From Bacteroidales bacterium (GTDB lineage Bacteria; Bacteroidota; Bacteroidia; Bacteroidales; Bacteroidaceae), in assembly GCA_015060865.1 (NCBI GenBank), contig SUXS01000004.1, positions 1 to 64,000 of the forward strand: a DNA stretch of 64,000 nt, read 5' to 3'. The notes beneath the pieces are model-generated. The model was not told the DNA's origin. It did no database searches and was given only the letters and a program-made list of their open reading frames with translations. Shown one piece after another: positions 37,245 through 45,115 of the stretch (position 1 is the stretch's first letter; the number at the start of each line of letters is the position of its first letter). The translations under genes and the position numbers were made by a program.

Positions 37245-38114
37245 TTAATTTCTTTTAGCAAAAAGACTCATTAGTGACTTCACGTAATCCTGGTCGGTGC
37301 GTACGGAGATGGCATCCACTCCCGATTTGGTAAACGTATCGTGCAATCGCTCTTGGCTTGCCACCCACCATTGATGATGATGGGCACGCACCTTGCGCGA
37401 AGAGGTGTCGATATACATATCCTCGCCACTCTCGGCATCCACTATCTTCATCAGCCCCACATCGGCGAGCTCCTCCACACGCTTGTCATACACCTGGATA
37501 GCCACTACGTCATGCTTGCGGTTGGCAATGGTGAGCGGACTCTTGAAGTCCTTGTCTCCGATAAAGTCGCTGAGCAAAAAGGTGGTGCAACGCTTCTTGA
37601 TGGCGTTGGTCAGGTACTGCAAGGGCACGGTAATATCCGTTTGCATACTCTCGGGCTCGAAGCTGAGCAGTTCGCGTATGATATATAGGATATGCTTGCG
37701 TCCCTTCTGTGGCGGGATAAATTTCTCTATACGGTCGGTAAAGAAGACAGCCCCGATTTTGTCGTTGTTCTGTATGGCAGCAAAGGCCAGCGTAGCGGCA
37801 ATCTCGGTTACCATATCCCGCTTATACATCCCCGATGTACCGAAGTCGAGACTCCCCGACATGTCCACGAGCAGCATCACCGTGAGTTCACGCTCCTCCT
37901 CAAACACCTTCACGTAGGGTTTGTTGAAGCGCGCCGTCACGTTCCAATCGATATCGCGCACGTCATCACCGTACTGATACTCGCGCACCTCTGAGAAAGC
38001 CATACCACGCCCCTTGAAGGCTGAATGGTACTGACCAGCAAAGATGTTGCTCGACAGTCCACGTGTCTTGATCTCAATCTTACGTACCTTTTTTATCAGT
38101 TCGTTTGCGTCCAT
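37245..38114 (-). CDS. DUF58 protein of the MoxR-Bat operon
   Basis: A 289-residue soluble protein. The start is set at ATG 38114 (MDANELIKKVRKIEIKTRGL) because the track's extra 34 residues run through a repeat-containing spacer. DUF58 signature VREYQYGDDVRDIDWNVTAR at about 55-75, followed by a VWA-like fold (MLLVDMSGSLDFGTSG). It is the usual partner of MoxR ATPases and may link them to the Bat membrane proteins. It follows the moxR gene by 137 bp. Confidence 0.9.
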   Translation of the reverse strand: MDANELIKKVRKIEIKTRGLSSNIFAGQYHSAFKGRGMAFSEVREYQYGDDVRDIDWNVTARFNKPYVKVFEEERELTVMLLVDMSGSLDFGTSGMYKRDMVTEIAATLAFAAIQNNDKIGAVFFTDRIEKFIPPQKGRKHILYIIRELLSFEPESMQTDITVPLQYLTNAIKKRCTTFLLSDFIGDKDFKSPLTIANRKHDVVAIQVYDKRVEELADVGLMKIVDAESGEDMYIDTSSRKVRAHHHQWWVASQERLHDTFTKSGVDAISVRTDQDYVKSLMSLFAKRN

Positions 38115-38119
38115 TTTAT

Positions 38120-38246
38120 ATTTTGAGGAGTTAAACGTAGTTAAATGAAGATAGTCGCATTGCTCCTTGAGGAGATAAAGGCAAATAGTTCTTTCTCGTA
38201 CAACGACATTCGGCATTTAACTCCATTCATCTCCATTTATCTCCTA
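38120..38246. repeat. Inverted GGAGTTAAA / CATTTAACTCC repeats between moxR and DUF58 genes
   Basis: GAGGAGTTAAAC...GTTAAATGAAG on the left and CATTTAACTCC, CATTCATCTCC, CATTTATCTCC on the right can pair across the spacer. The right side is a short tandem repeat of about 10 bp. Confidence 0.5.
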
Positions 38247-38251
38247 AATAA

Positions 38252-39247
38252 TTAAGGTACCTCTACCCTATTAAGAATCATGCTGATAATCTCTTCTGTT
38301 GTCAGGTTGCTTGCCTCGGCTTCGTAAGAGAGACCGATACGATGGCGCAGCACATCGTGAGCCACGGCACGCACATCCTCGGGAATCACGTAGCCACGAC
38401 GCTTGAGGAAAGCATATGAGCGGGCCGCCAATGCCAAGCTGATAGAGGCACGAGGCGAACCACCGAATGAGATCATCTCCTTCAGCTCCTTCAGCCCATA
38501 CTTCTCCGGATAGCGGGTAGCGAACACGATGTCGGCGATATAACGTTCAATCTTTTCATCAATGTAAACCTCCTTCACCACCTCACGAGCCTTGATTATC
38601 TCATCGGCATGCATGATAGGACGAACTTCGTACTTCTCACCATTGATATTCTGGCGGATGATGCGCATCTCCTCCTCCAGCTTCGGATAGTCGATAACCA
38701 CCTTAAGCATGAAACGGTCAACCTGTGCTTCGGGCAACGGATAGGTACCCTCCTGCTCGATGGGGTTCTGTGTTGCCAATACGAGGAAAGGCTCGGGCAG
38801 ACGGAAGGTCTCTTTGCTCAGTGTCACCTGACGCTCCTGCATAGCTTCGAGCAAAGCACTCTGCACCTTGGCCGGAGCACGGTTGATTTCATCAGCCAAT
38901 ACAAAGTTAGCGAAGATGGGGCCCTTCTTGGAGATGAAGGTCTCATCCTTCTGACTATAGATCATGGTACCCACCACGTCGGCAGGCAGCAAGTCGGGAG
39001 TAAACTGTATACGGCTATACTGTGCATCGATGAGCGAAGCCAGTGTCTTGATGGCCAATGTCTTGGCCAAGCCCGGCACACCTTCGAGCAACACGTGACC
39101 ATCAGAGAGCAATCCGATGAGCAGTGACTCCACCAAATGTTTCTGACCAACAATCACTTGGTCCATACCAGCCATCAGGTTGGTAACAAAGGCACTATGC
39201 CTTTCAATCTTTTCGTTTAGTTCACGGATATCGATTCTTCCACTCAT
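38252..39247 (-). CDS. MoxR-type AAA+ ATPase
   Basis: A 331-residue AAA+ chaperone-like ATPase. Walker A GVPGLAKTLAIK near 55-65, Walker B FVLADEINRAPAKVQ near 115, sensor motif LATQNPIEQEGTYPLPEAQ, then a C-terminal lid ending EIISMILNRVEVP. It heads the operon that holds the DUF58 and Bat genes, and presumably acts on their VWA domains. A TAATTTTG element lies about 97 bp upstream. Confidence 0.93.
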   Translation of the reverse strand: MSGRIDIRELNEKIERHSAFVTNLMAGMDQVIVGQKHLVESLLIGLLSDGHVLLEGVPGLAKTLAIKTLASLIDAQYSRIQFTPDLLPADVVGTMIYSQKDETFISKKGPIFANFVLADEINRAPAKVQSALLEAMQERQVTLSKETFRLPEPFLVLATQNPIEQEGTYPLPEAQVDRFMLKVVIDYPKLEEEMRIIRQNINGEKYEVRPIMHADEIIKAREVVKEVYIDEKIERYIADIVFATRYPEKYGLKELKEMISFGGSPRASISLALAARSYAFLKRRGYVIPEDVRAVAHDVLRHRIGLSYEAEASNLTTEEIISMILNRVEVP

Positions 39248-39343
39248 AACTTATGTATTTTATTTTTTACTTAATATTCCTTACTGTATATTCGAAGATA
39301 ATCATTATATCATTTTTACCATTTACATAACTAAAATCAGCGC

Positions 39344-39351
39344 CAAAATTA
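39344..39351 (-). promoter_or_regulatory. -7 element of the moxR-bat operon
   Basis: Minus-strand TAATTTTG, about 97 bp upstream of the moxR start. No clear -33. Confidence 0.5.
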
Positions 39352-39406
39352 CCTCTTATTCCTATATAATATATCTAATATTTATTAAAATATCTTGTAC
39401 TGCCAT

Positions 39407-40750
39407 TTATTTTGTTTTACGAACCAACTTGGGTATTTCTATTTTCTTGCCTATACCGACCTTATTAAAGTCATCAACATGATTATATTTCACAATATAG
39501 GGCCACAATCGCTTATCTCCATAATATTTCTGAGCCAGACGGATTATGGTTTCCCCATTGCCCAATGTATGCGTAGTGAGTACACCATCATACACATATT
39601 CCGTTGTATCAGCTATAGTTATATCTTTAATATCCTTAGCCAACAGTGATTCAGACAACACTATTTGTTGCACAACAGAAGTTGGCTTTGTTGGCAATGC
39701 ACTCACATTCTTATCTGTTTTCTTCGCATTATCCGATTCGGTTTCAGGTTTATTTTTAACTGGTTCAGAAGGAGTTACTCCTTTCGAAGATATTTTTTCT
39801 GTCGAAGACTCCACCTTTGTATTCCACTCAGCCTCCAATTCTTTACCCAAATTTGGCTTTACAGTTATTTCATTCTCGTATTCCTTGCTTAGTTGTTTGC
39901 TATAATCATTGACTACGGCATCCTTACTTATAGAACCGAGAATATGTATACCAATAATTATCAACACCAACAATACAGAAAGCAAGCACCCGAAGTTACT
40001 ACCATTATGTTCATTTTCACTTCGATGATGGTGCGATTCTGAATATGCTTTATCCATATCCATTTCTTCTGGATATTCAGCCATATTCTCATCATTTTCA
40101 ATAGCATTTTCCTGTTCTACTGATTCATTCGCAGTATTCTGCTCGACAACAACAACTGATTCATCGGCAGTTTTTTGCCCACTCAGAATATCTTTATCCC
40201 GTTCTGCCTCTTTTTCATCCAGCAGGCACTCATCTTTCTGTTGAGATTGTTTTACAGATTCTTCTTCCGATATTTCTTCTACGGAAGGCATCATCACAGG
40301 CACACTTACATCCTCCAATGCAATCGCCTGTATCACCTCAGTCTTAGTTTGCAGAGACCGTTCTTCCCTCCCTGAAACCTCATATGAGTCAATACCACTT
40401 TCTACTGTCAACTCTTCATCTATAGGATAGTCATCACTAAGTTCAGCAGGTTCAAAATGAGCAAACGGACGATTTACAAACTCTTTGACACTACTATCAG
40501 GAGTAAAGGCCACCTTTCTATAACCCTTTATGGTAATTCGCGCACCCGTATTGACATCTACACTACCCCTATTGCTAACATCTACCAGTTTAAATGTTCC
40601 GAATCCTTTTATTTTAACAATGCCATCATTTACCAGTCCCTTCTCTATGGTCTTAAAAAAAGCATGTAGAAAAGAATCTGACAAAGATTGGGAGATGCCA
40701 TTTCTTTTTGCCAACTCCTCGATAATATTGCTCAGTGATATTTTACTCAT
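39407..40750 (-). CDS. HU-like DNA-binding domain, membrane helix and LysM chimera
   Basis: A 447-residue protein. Residues 1-95 are HU-like (GIVKIKGFGTFKLVDVSNRG, VAFTPDSSVKEFVN). An acidic low-complexity linker (about 100-240) is followed by a membrane helix (about 254-272, GCLLSVLLVLIIIGIHILG), another linker, and a LysM domain at about 395-440 (TLGNGETIIRLAQKYYGDKRLWPYIVKYN). This would put the DNA-binding part in the cytosol and the peptidoglycan-binding part in the periplasm, so the protein may tether the nucleoid to the wall. It follows a classical HU gene by 13 bp. Confidence 0.85.
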   Translation of the reverse strand: MSKISLSNIIEELAKRNGISQSLSDSFLHAFFKTIEKGLVNDGIVKIKGFGTFKLVDVSNRGSVDVNTGARITIKGYRKVAFTPDSSVKEFVNRPFAHFEPAELSDDYPIDEELTVESGIDSYEVSGREERSLQTKTEVIQAIALEDVSVPVMMPSVEEISEEESVKQSQQKDECLLDEKEAERDKDILSGQKTADESVVVVEQNTANESVEQENAIENDENMAEYPEEMDMDKAYSESHHHRSENEHNGSNFGCLLSVLLVLIIIGIHILGSISKDAVVNDYSKQLSKEYENEITVKPNLGKELEAEWNTKVESSTEKISSKGVTPSEPVKNKPETESDNAKKTDKNVSALPTKPTSVVQQIVLSESLLAKDIKDITIADTTEYVYDGVLTTHTLGNGETIIRLAQKYYGDKRLWPYIVKYNHVDDFNKVGIGKKIEIPKLVRKTK

Positions 40751-40763
40751 ATTAAAAAAAGGA

Positions 40764-41042
40764 CTACTCTTCGTTAATCTTATCTTTCAAGACATTACTC
40801 TGTTTAAAACCTAAAACTAATTTAGGGGGAATCAGATAACGTTTTCCAGTGACAGGATTGACGGAAATACGTTCCATTTTCTTTTTTACCTCAAAGTTGC
40901 CAAACCCCGTGACTATAATAGCATCATCTTGCTCAAAATGTTCTTCAAGCAACTGAATGGTATCAGTAATCAATTGGGTCGTCACACCAACCGATTGGTT
41001 AGTCTGTTTAGACAACTCATTGATAAATTCCTTATTATTCAT
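40764..41042 (-). CDS. HU-family DNA-binding protein
   Basis: A 92-residue DNABII protein: MNNKEFINELSKQTNQSVGV, then VTGFGNFEVKKKMERISVNPVTGKRYLIPPKLVLGFK, which contains the DNA-inserting proline of the beta arm (NPVTGK). Lies 7 bp after rimO and 13 bp before the HU-LysM gene. Nucleoid architecture role. A typical length of about 90 residues. Confidence 0.92.
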   Translation of the reverse strand: MNNKEFINELSKQTNQSVGVTTQLITDTIQLLEEHFEQDDAIIVTGFGNFEVKKKMERISVNPVTGKRYLIPPKLVLGFKQSNVLKDKINEE

Positions 41043-41049
41043 TCTTGTA

Positions 41050-42402
41050 TTATTTTACAACCTTTCCATACAAATCAAACTCATCGGCTCCTGTAATCTC
41101 CACCATATAATAGTGCCCTATTTCCACTTCGTTTTCGGTCTTCAGAAGCAACACTTCGGGGTCTACTTCGGGCGAGTCGTACTGTGTGCGTCCTATATAG
41201 TATTCACCTTCTTCACGGTCGATAACCACCTGGAAGGTCCTACCTATGCTTGCCGCACTCACCTCCTCGGCAATACGCTGCTGCACACGCATCAGCAATC
41301 CTAAGCGTGCCTGCTTAGTATCGTCATCGATATTGTCTTCGAAATGTTCCGCTGCATAGGTTCCCTCTTCTTCTGAATAGGCAAAGGCACCCATACGCTC
41401 GAAGCGCATATCTTTGGTAAACTGTACTAATTCTTCGAATTCCTCCTCCGTTTCACCGGGGAAACCAACCATCAGTGTCGTACGCAGATAGATACCGGGT
41501 ACCTCGCGGCGAATCGTCTCGAGCAGCGCTATCGTCTCCTCCTTTGTGATGTTGCGTCGCATATTCTTGAGCACGTTGGTGCTCACGTGCTGCAATGCTA
41601 TATCAAGGTACTTGCATACGTTGTCGCGCTCGCGCATCACACGCAACAAATCCATCGGGAAATGGGTAGGATAGCCATAGTGTAGGCGTACCCACTTTAC
41701 ACCCTTTACATCGGCAATGCGCTCCACTAGTTCGGCAATGCACTGCTTCTTATAGAGGTCTACACCATAGTATGTGAGGTCTTGGGCGATGAGCTGTATC
41801 TCTGATACTCCTCGGCTCACGAGCAGACGTATCTCGTCGACAATCTCCTCCATGGGGCGACTCACGTGGCGACCCGTAATAATAGGTATCGCGCAATAGG
41901 CACAGGTGCGGTCGCACCCCTCGGAAATCTTCACATAGGCATAGTGCTGCGGGGTGGTTTGCACTCTATCAATGAAAGAAGCCTCCCCTAACTCCTCCCG
42001 AAGAGAGGAACTTGGCTCCGCAATGCCAGAATCATTCTTAGAGGAATGAGCCAAGTCATCGACTAATTGCGCCCAGTCAAACTTACCGTAGTACTTGTCT
42101 ACTTGGGGAATCTCGTCGCCCAGCTCGGCCATGTAGCGCTCTGAGAGGCATCCCATCACGAACACTTTACGCACTTTCTTCTTGGCTTTCAGTTCGCACA
42201 CCTCGAGAATCATGTTGATGGATTCCTCCTTGGCATCACCGATGAATCCGCAGGTATTGACAACAACAATCTCACCATTCACCTTGTCGGGATTATGGTG
42301 GAGGGTATAGCCATTCTCTTCAAGCAGCTTCATCAGCTTCTCCGAATCTACCAGATTCTTAGAGCAACCCAGCGTGATAACATCTATATGTTTTTTGAGC
42401 AT
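41050..42402 (-). CDS. rimO: Ribosomal protein S12 methylthiotransferase RimO
   Basis: A 450-residue radical-SAM enzyme that methylthiolates an Asp of S12. N-terminal UPF0004 domain with cluster cysteines (LGCSKN, VNTCGFIGDAKEES, FVMGCLSERY), radical-SAM core with EGCDRTCAYCAIP near 162-172, and a TRAM domain at the end. Residues about 121-143 (DSGIAEPSSSLREELGEASF) are low-complexity and encoded by a palindromic repeat element (41981-42055) that keeps the frame between the two domains. It follows ftsY by 39 bp. Confidence 0.93.
   Translation of the reverse strand: MLKKHIDVITLGCSKNLVDSEKLMKLLEENGYTLHHNPDKVNGEIVVVNTCGFIGDAKEESINMILEVCELKAKKKVRKVFVMGCLSERYMAELGDEIPQVDKYYGKFDWAQLVDDLAHSSKNDSGIAEPSSSLREELGEASFIDRVQTTPQHYAYVKISEGCDRTCAYCAIPIITGRHVSRPMEEIVDEIRLLVSRGVSEIQLIAQDLTYYGVDLYKKQCIAELVERIADVKGVKWVRLHYGYPTHFPMDLLRVMRERDNVCKYLDIALQHVSTNVLKNMRRNITKEETIALLETIRREVPGIYLRTTLMVGFPGETEEEFEELVQFTKDMRFERMGAFAYSEEEGTYAAEHFEDNIDDDTKQARLGLLMRVQQRIAEEVSAASIGRTFQVVIDREEGEYYIGRTQYDSPEVDPEVLLLKTENEVEIGHYYMVEITGADEFDLYGKVVK
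41981..42055. repeat. Palindromic repeat embedded in rimO
   Basis: Starts GCCTCCCCTAACTCC, then an inner palindrome CTCCCGAAGAGAGG, and an outer inverted pair CTTGGCTC / GAGCCAAG (42011-42055). Related to the elements in ntpI and the VirE-like gene. In frame. Confidence 0.75.
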
Positions 42403-42441
42403 ATTATTTATAAGGAGTGCAGGAGTTCCAGACTCTAAATA

Positions 42442-43392
42442 TTAGAAAAGTGAATCTACAAATTCTTTCTTATTGAAGGGTTGGAGGTCATCGATACCTT
42501 CACCCAATCCGACATAGCGAACAGGAATCTTGAACTGGTCTGACACGCCAATAACGACACCGCCCTTGGCAGTTCCGTCGAGCTTAGTGATGGCCAACGC
42601 TGTAACTTCAGTGGCAAGAGTAAACTGACGGGCTTGTTCAAAGGCATTCTGTCCGGTAGAACCGTCAAGTACTAACAAAACCTCGTTGGGAGCATAGTCA
42701 ACCACCTTTTTCATCACGTTCTTGATCTTGGTAAGCTCGTTCATGAGTCCTACCTTGTTGTGCAGGCGACCTGCCGTGTCGATGATTACCACATCGGCAT
42801 CATTGGCTACGGCCGATTTCACCGTATCGAACGCAACTGAAGCGGGGTCGGCACCCATCTTCTGCTTGATGACCGGAACATCGGCACGATGCCCCCACTC
42901 CACCAACTGCTCCACAGCAGCAGCGCGGAAAGTATCGGCAGCACCGAGATAGACCTTTAGGCCCGCCTTCTTGAACTGATGTGCCAATTTGCCAATGGTT
43001 GTAGTCTTACCAACACCATTCACACCCACTACCATAATCACATAGGGACGCTTGGCATCATCGGGGATGGAGAAACCTTCTGTGTTTGTCGTTTCATTCT
43101 CAGTGAGCAGAGCCGCTATCTCATCTTTGAGAATGCCGTTTAGTTCATTGGTTGTCACGTACTTGTCACGAGCTACACGCTCTTCAATACGCCTGATAAT
43201 CTTCAATGTGGTTTCAATACCCACATCCGAAGTTATCAGTGCCTCTTCAAGATTGTCGAGTACCTCATCATCCACCTTCGATTTACCCGCTATTGCACGA
43301 GTAATCTTCCCCAACACACTTTCTTTCGATTTCGACAAACCTTTGTCGAGTACCTCTTTTTTGTCCTTAGAGAAAAATGAAAAAAATCCCAT
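42442..43392 (-). CDS. ftsY: Signal recognition particle receptor FtsY
   Basis: A 316-residue SRP GTPase that brings ribosomes to the inner membrane. The start is set at MGFFSFFSKDKKEVL (43392), six residues inside the track ORF, because the family opens with this amphipathic, basic peptide. Motifs: G1 VGVNGVGKTTTIGKLA, VYLGAADTFRAAAVEQL, DTAGRLHNK and TKLDGTAKGG. The N-terminal acidic A domain is nearly absent, as in other Bacteroidota. First gene of the ftsY-rimO-HU-HU/LysM group. Confidence 0.95.
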   Translation of the reverse strand: MGFFSFFSKDKKEVLDKGLSKSKESVLGKITRAIAGKSKVDDEVLDNLEEALITSDVGIETTLKIIRRIEERVARDKYVTTNELNGILKDEIAALLTENETTNTEGFSIPDDAKRPYVIMVVGVNGVGKTTTIGKLAHQFKKAGLKVYLGAADTFRAAAVEQLVEWGHRADVPVIKQKMGADPASVAFDTVKSAVANDADVVIIDTAGRLHNKVGLMNELTKIKNVMKKVVDYAPNEVLLVLDGSTGQNAFEQARQFTLATEVTALAITKLDGTAKGGVVIGVSDQFKIPVRYVGLGEGIDDLQPFNKKEFVDSLF

Positions 43393-43410
43393 TAGTATAT
43401 AGTATTTCAA

Positions 43411-43790
43411 TTATGTTGCGAAATTACTCATAAAAAACGAGATTGGCAAAAAAAAGCCCATTTATCCGTATAATTTCCCCTTTTATTACGCTTAAGTTTT
43501 CATAAACTTACATTATCCATTAGCCACGAATACAAAAAAACAAAACTTCACAAATAGCCCTAAACCTCCTCTCTCCAATTCATCAAAGCACACAAATCGT
43601 ACAATCAATCACATACTAACGAAGTATTCAACCAAAAAGAAACAACTAACAACCAGAATGATACAAATTGATTTGTGTACAATTCTCCACTTTGCAATTA
43701 TCGCCAAAGATTACATTATCTTGCTAATAAGATTCAGTAACAAAATGAGAAAGAGCAGTTTCTATAAAACCAACAAAAGAGAAAGGAAAT
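43411..43790. other. A/T-rich spacer between ftsY and the EEP gene terminator
   Basis: About 380 bp with no gene. It should hold the ftsY promoter; only an imperfect -7 (TAATTTCG near 43418) is visible. There is a small ACAAAT/ATTTGT inverted repeat near 43665. No repeat or RNA element otherwise. Confidence 0.45.
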
Positions 43791-43822
43791 AAAAAAAACA
43801 ACATGGCCTTGACCATGTTGTT
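43791..43822 (-). terminator. Terminator after the EEP hydrolase gene
   Basis: Minus strand AACAACATGG / CCATGTTGTT stem followed by an eight-base T run. Confidence 0.9.
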
Positions 43823-43873
43823 AAGTTCTAAGAGATAAGAATCTAAAGACTATAGACGTCAAAAAAACGATTA

Positions 43874-44941
43874 TTATTGTACCTCTTTAACAAAGTAAAC
43901 AATTGAGGGAAGGTGATCACTATAACCGTTGAGCCATGAGCCACCAGCATGAGTACGATGCGGATAGCCCTTGTACTTGCCCTCCTTCTGTAGCATAAAG
44001 TCGCGCACGTAAATCTCATGCTTGAGGTACTTGAGTGTAGAGCGGTCGGTACCGAGGAGGTTGCCCGTAAAGATGATTTGGTCGAAGAGGTTCCACTTTC
44101 CTTGATACTTCAAAGTGCCGATACCATCATTCACGAGTGTATTCCACCAAGGATTGTAAAGGTCGTTGGCACCCGTCTCGCTCTGCTCACGCTTGGCACC
44201 GAGCGACTGGGCGATACTCTTGTCCATAGGGTCGTCGTTGAGGTCACCCATGATAACCACGGGTGAGCCTGGATAGGCTGCCAGCAGGGAGTCCTTGATG
44301 ACACGCACCAATTCGCCAGCACGTTCACGAGCCGGAGAAGCCGCTCCACGTGAGGGCCAATGGTTAACGATGAAGTGTATGCGCTCACCATGCAATGTAC
44401 CACCAGCGATAAGGAAGCCACGGGTACGATAGGTGGTATCATTATCAACGGTATAGTAGGGAGCCAGTTTGGTGGTCTCCAGCTTGAAGAGCTTGGGATT
44501 GTATAGGAAGGCGCAGTCTACGCCACGGCGGTCGGGACCCTCGATATGGATAATCTCGTAGCCGCGGTCGGCCAGTTCGGGCTGCTTCACCAGGTCCTCG
44601 AGCACACGGCGGTTCTCAATCTCAGACACACCGATGATGGCCGGACCCATAGGGAGCATATCAGTAGAGAGTCCACTGATGACCTTGGCCATATTGTGCT
44701 GCTTGGAGCGGTACTTCATGCTGTTCCACTTGTTCTTGCCTTCGGGCAAGTACTCATAGTCGTTCTTGCCTACATCGTGAATCGTGTCGAACAGGTTTTC
44801 CAGATTATAGAACGCCGCACTATACACGGCATATCTCTTCTCGCCCGCCTTGCCTGCTTGCGAAGCAGCCTGTTTGGAACTATGGCACGATACTACAAAA
44901 AGAGCCATCAAGAGGCTCATCCATACACATTTTCTGCTCAT
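43874..44941 (-). CDS. Exported endonuclease/exonuclease/phosphatase-family lipoprotein
   Basis: A 355-residue EEP-superfamily hydrolase. The N-terminus is a lipoprotein signal (FVVSCHSSK, acylated Cys about 19), so it is surface or periplasmic. Catalytic motifs: NLENLFDTIHD, VSEIENRRVLEDL (metal-binding Glu), FIVNHWPSRG, GDLNDDP and YSDHLPS. Members cleave phosphodiesters or phosphomonoesters in DNA, RNA or lipids. It is divergent from the TonB receptor operon, which has an OB-fold lipoprotein, so extracellular nucleic acid or nucleotide use is a reasonable inference. Confidence 0.85.
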   Translation of the reverse strand: MSRKCVWMSLLMALFVVSCHSSKQAASQAGKAGEKRYAVYSAAFYNLENLFDTIHDVGKNDYEYLPEGKNKWNSMKYRSKQHNMAKVISGLSTDMLPMGPAIIGVSEIENRRVLEDLVKQPELADRGYEIIHIEGPDRRGVDCAFLYNPKLFKLETTKLAPYYTVDNDTTYRTRGFLIAGGTLHGERIHFIVNHWPSRGAASPARERAGELVRVIKDSLLAAYPGSPVVIMGDLNDDPMDKSIAQSLGAKREQSETGANDLYNPWWNTLVNDGIGTLKYQGKWNLFDQIIFTGNLLGTDRSTLKYLKHEIYVRDFMLQKEGKYKGYPHRTHAGGSWLNGYSDHLPSIVYFVKEVQ

Positions 44942-45115
44942 TATGCTAATTCAATTAAATTTTAGTTAGATTTTGCAAGTACAAATATGGGGATTTTATC
45001 TGAAAAACTCACTATTCCGAAGCCATTTTCTTCTGTCAACATACCTAAAATACCAAAAATATTTCGTTTCTTTGCCCGTTATTTTTAACAAAACACATTA
45101 TTTAATAGTATATCT

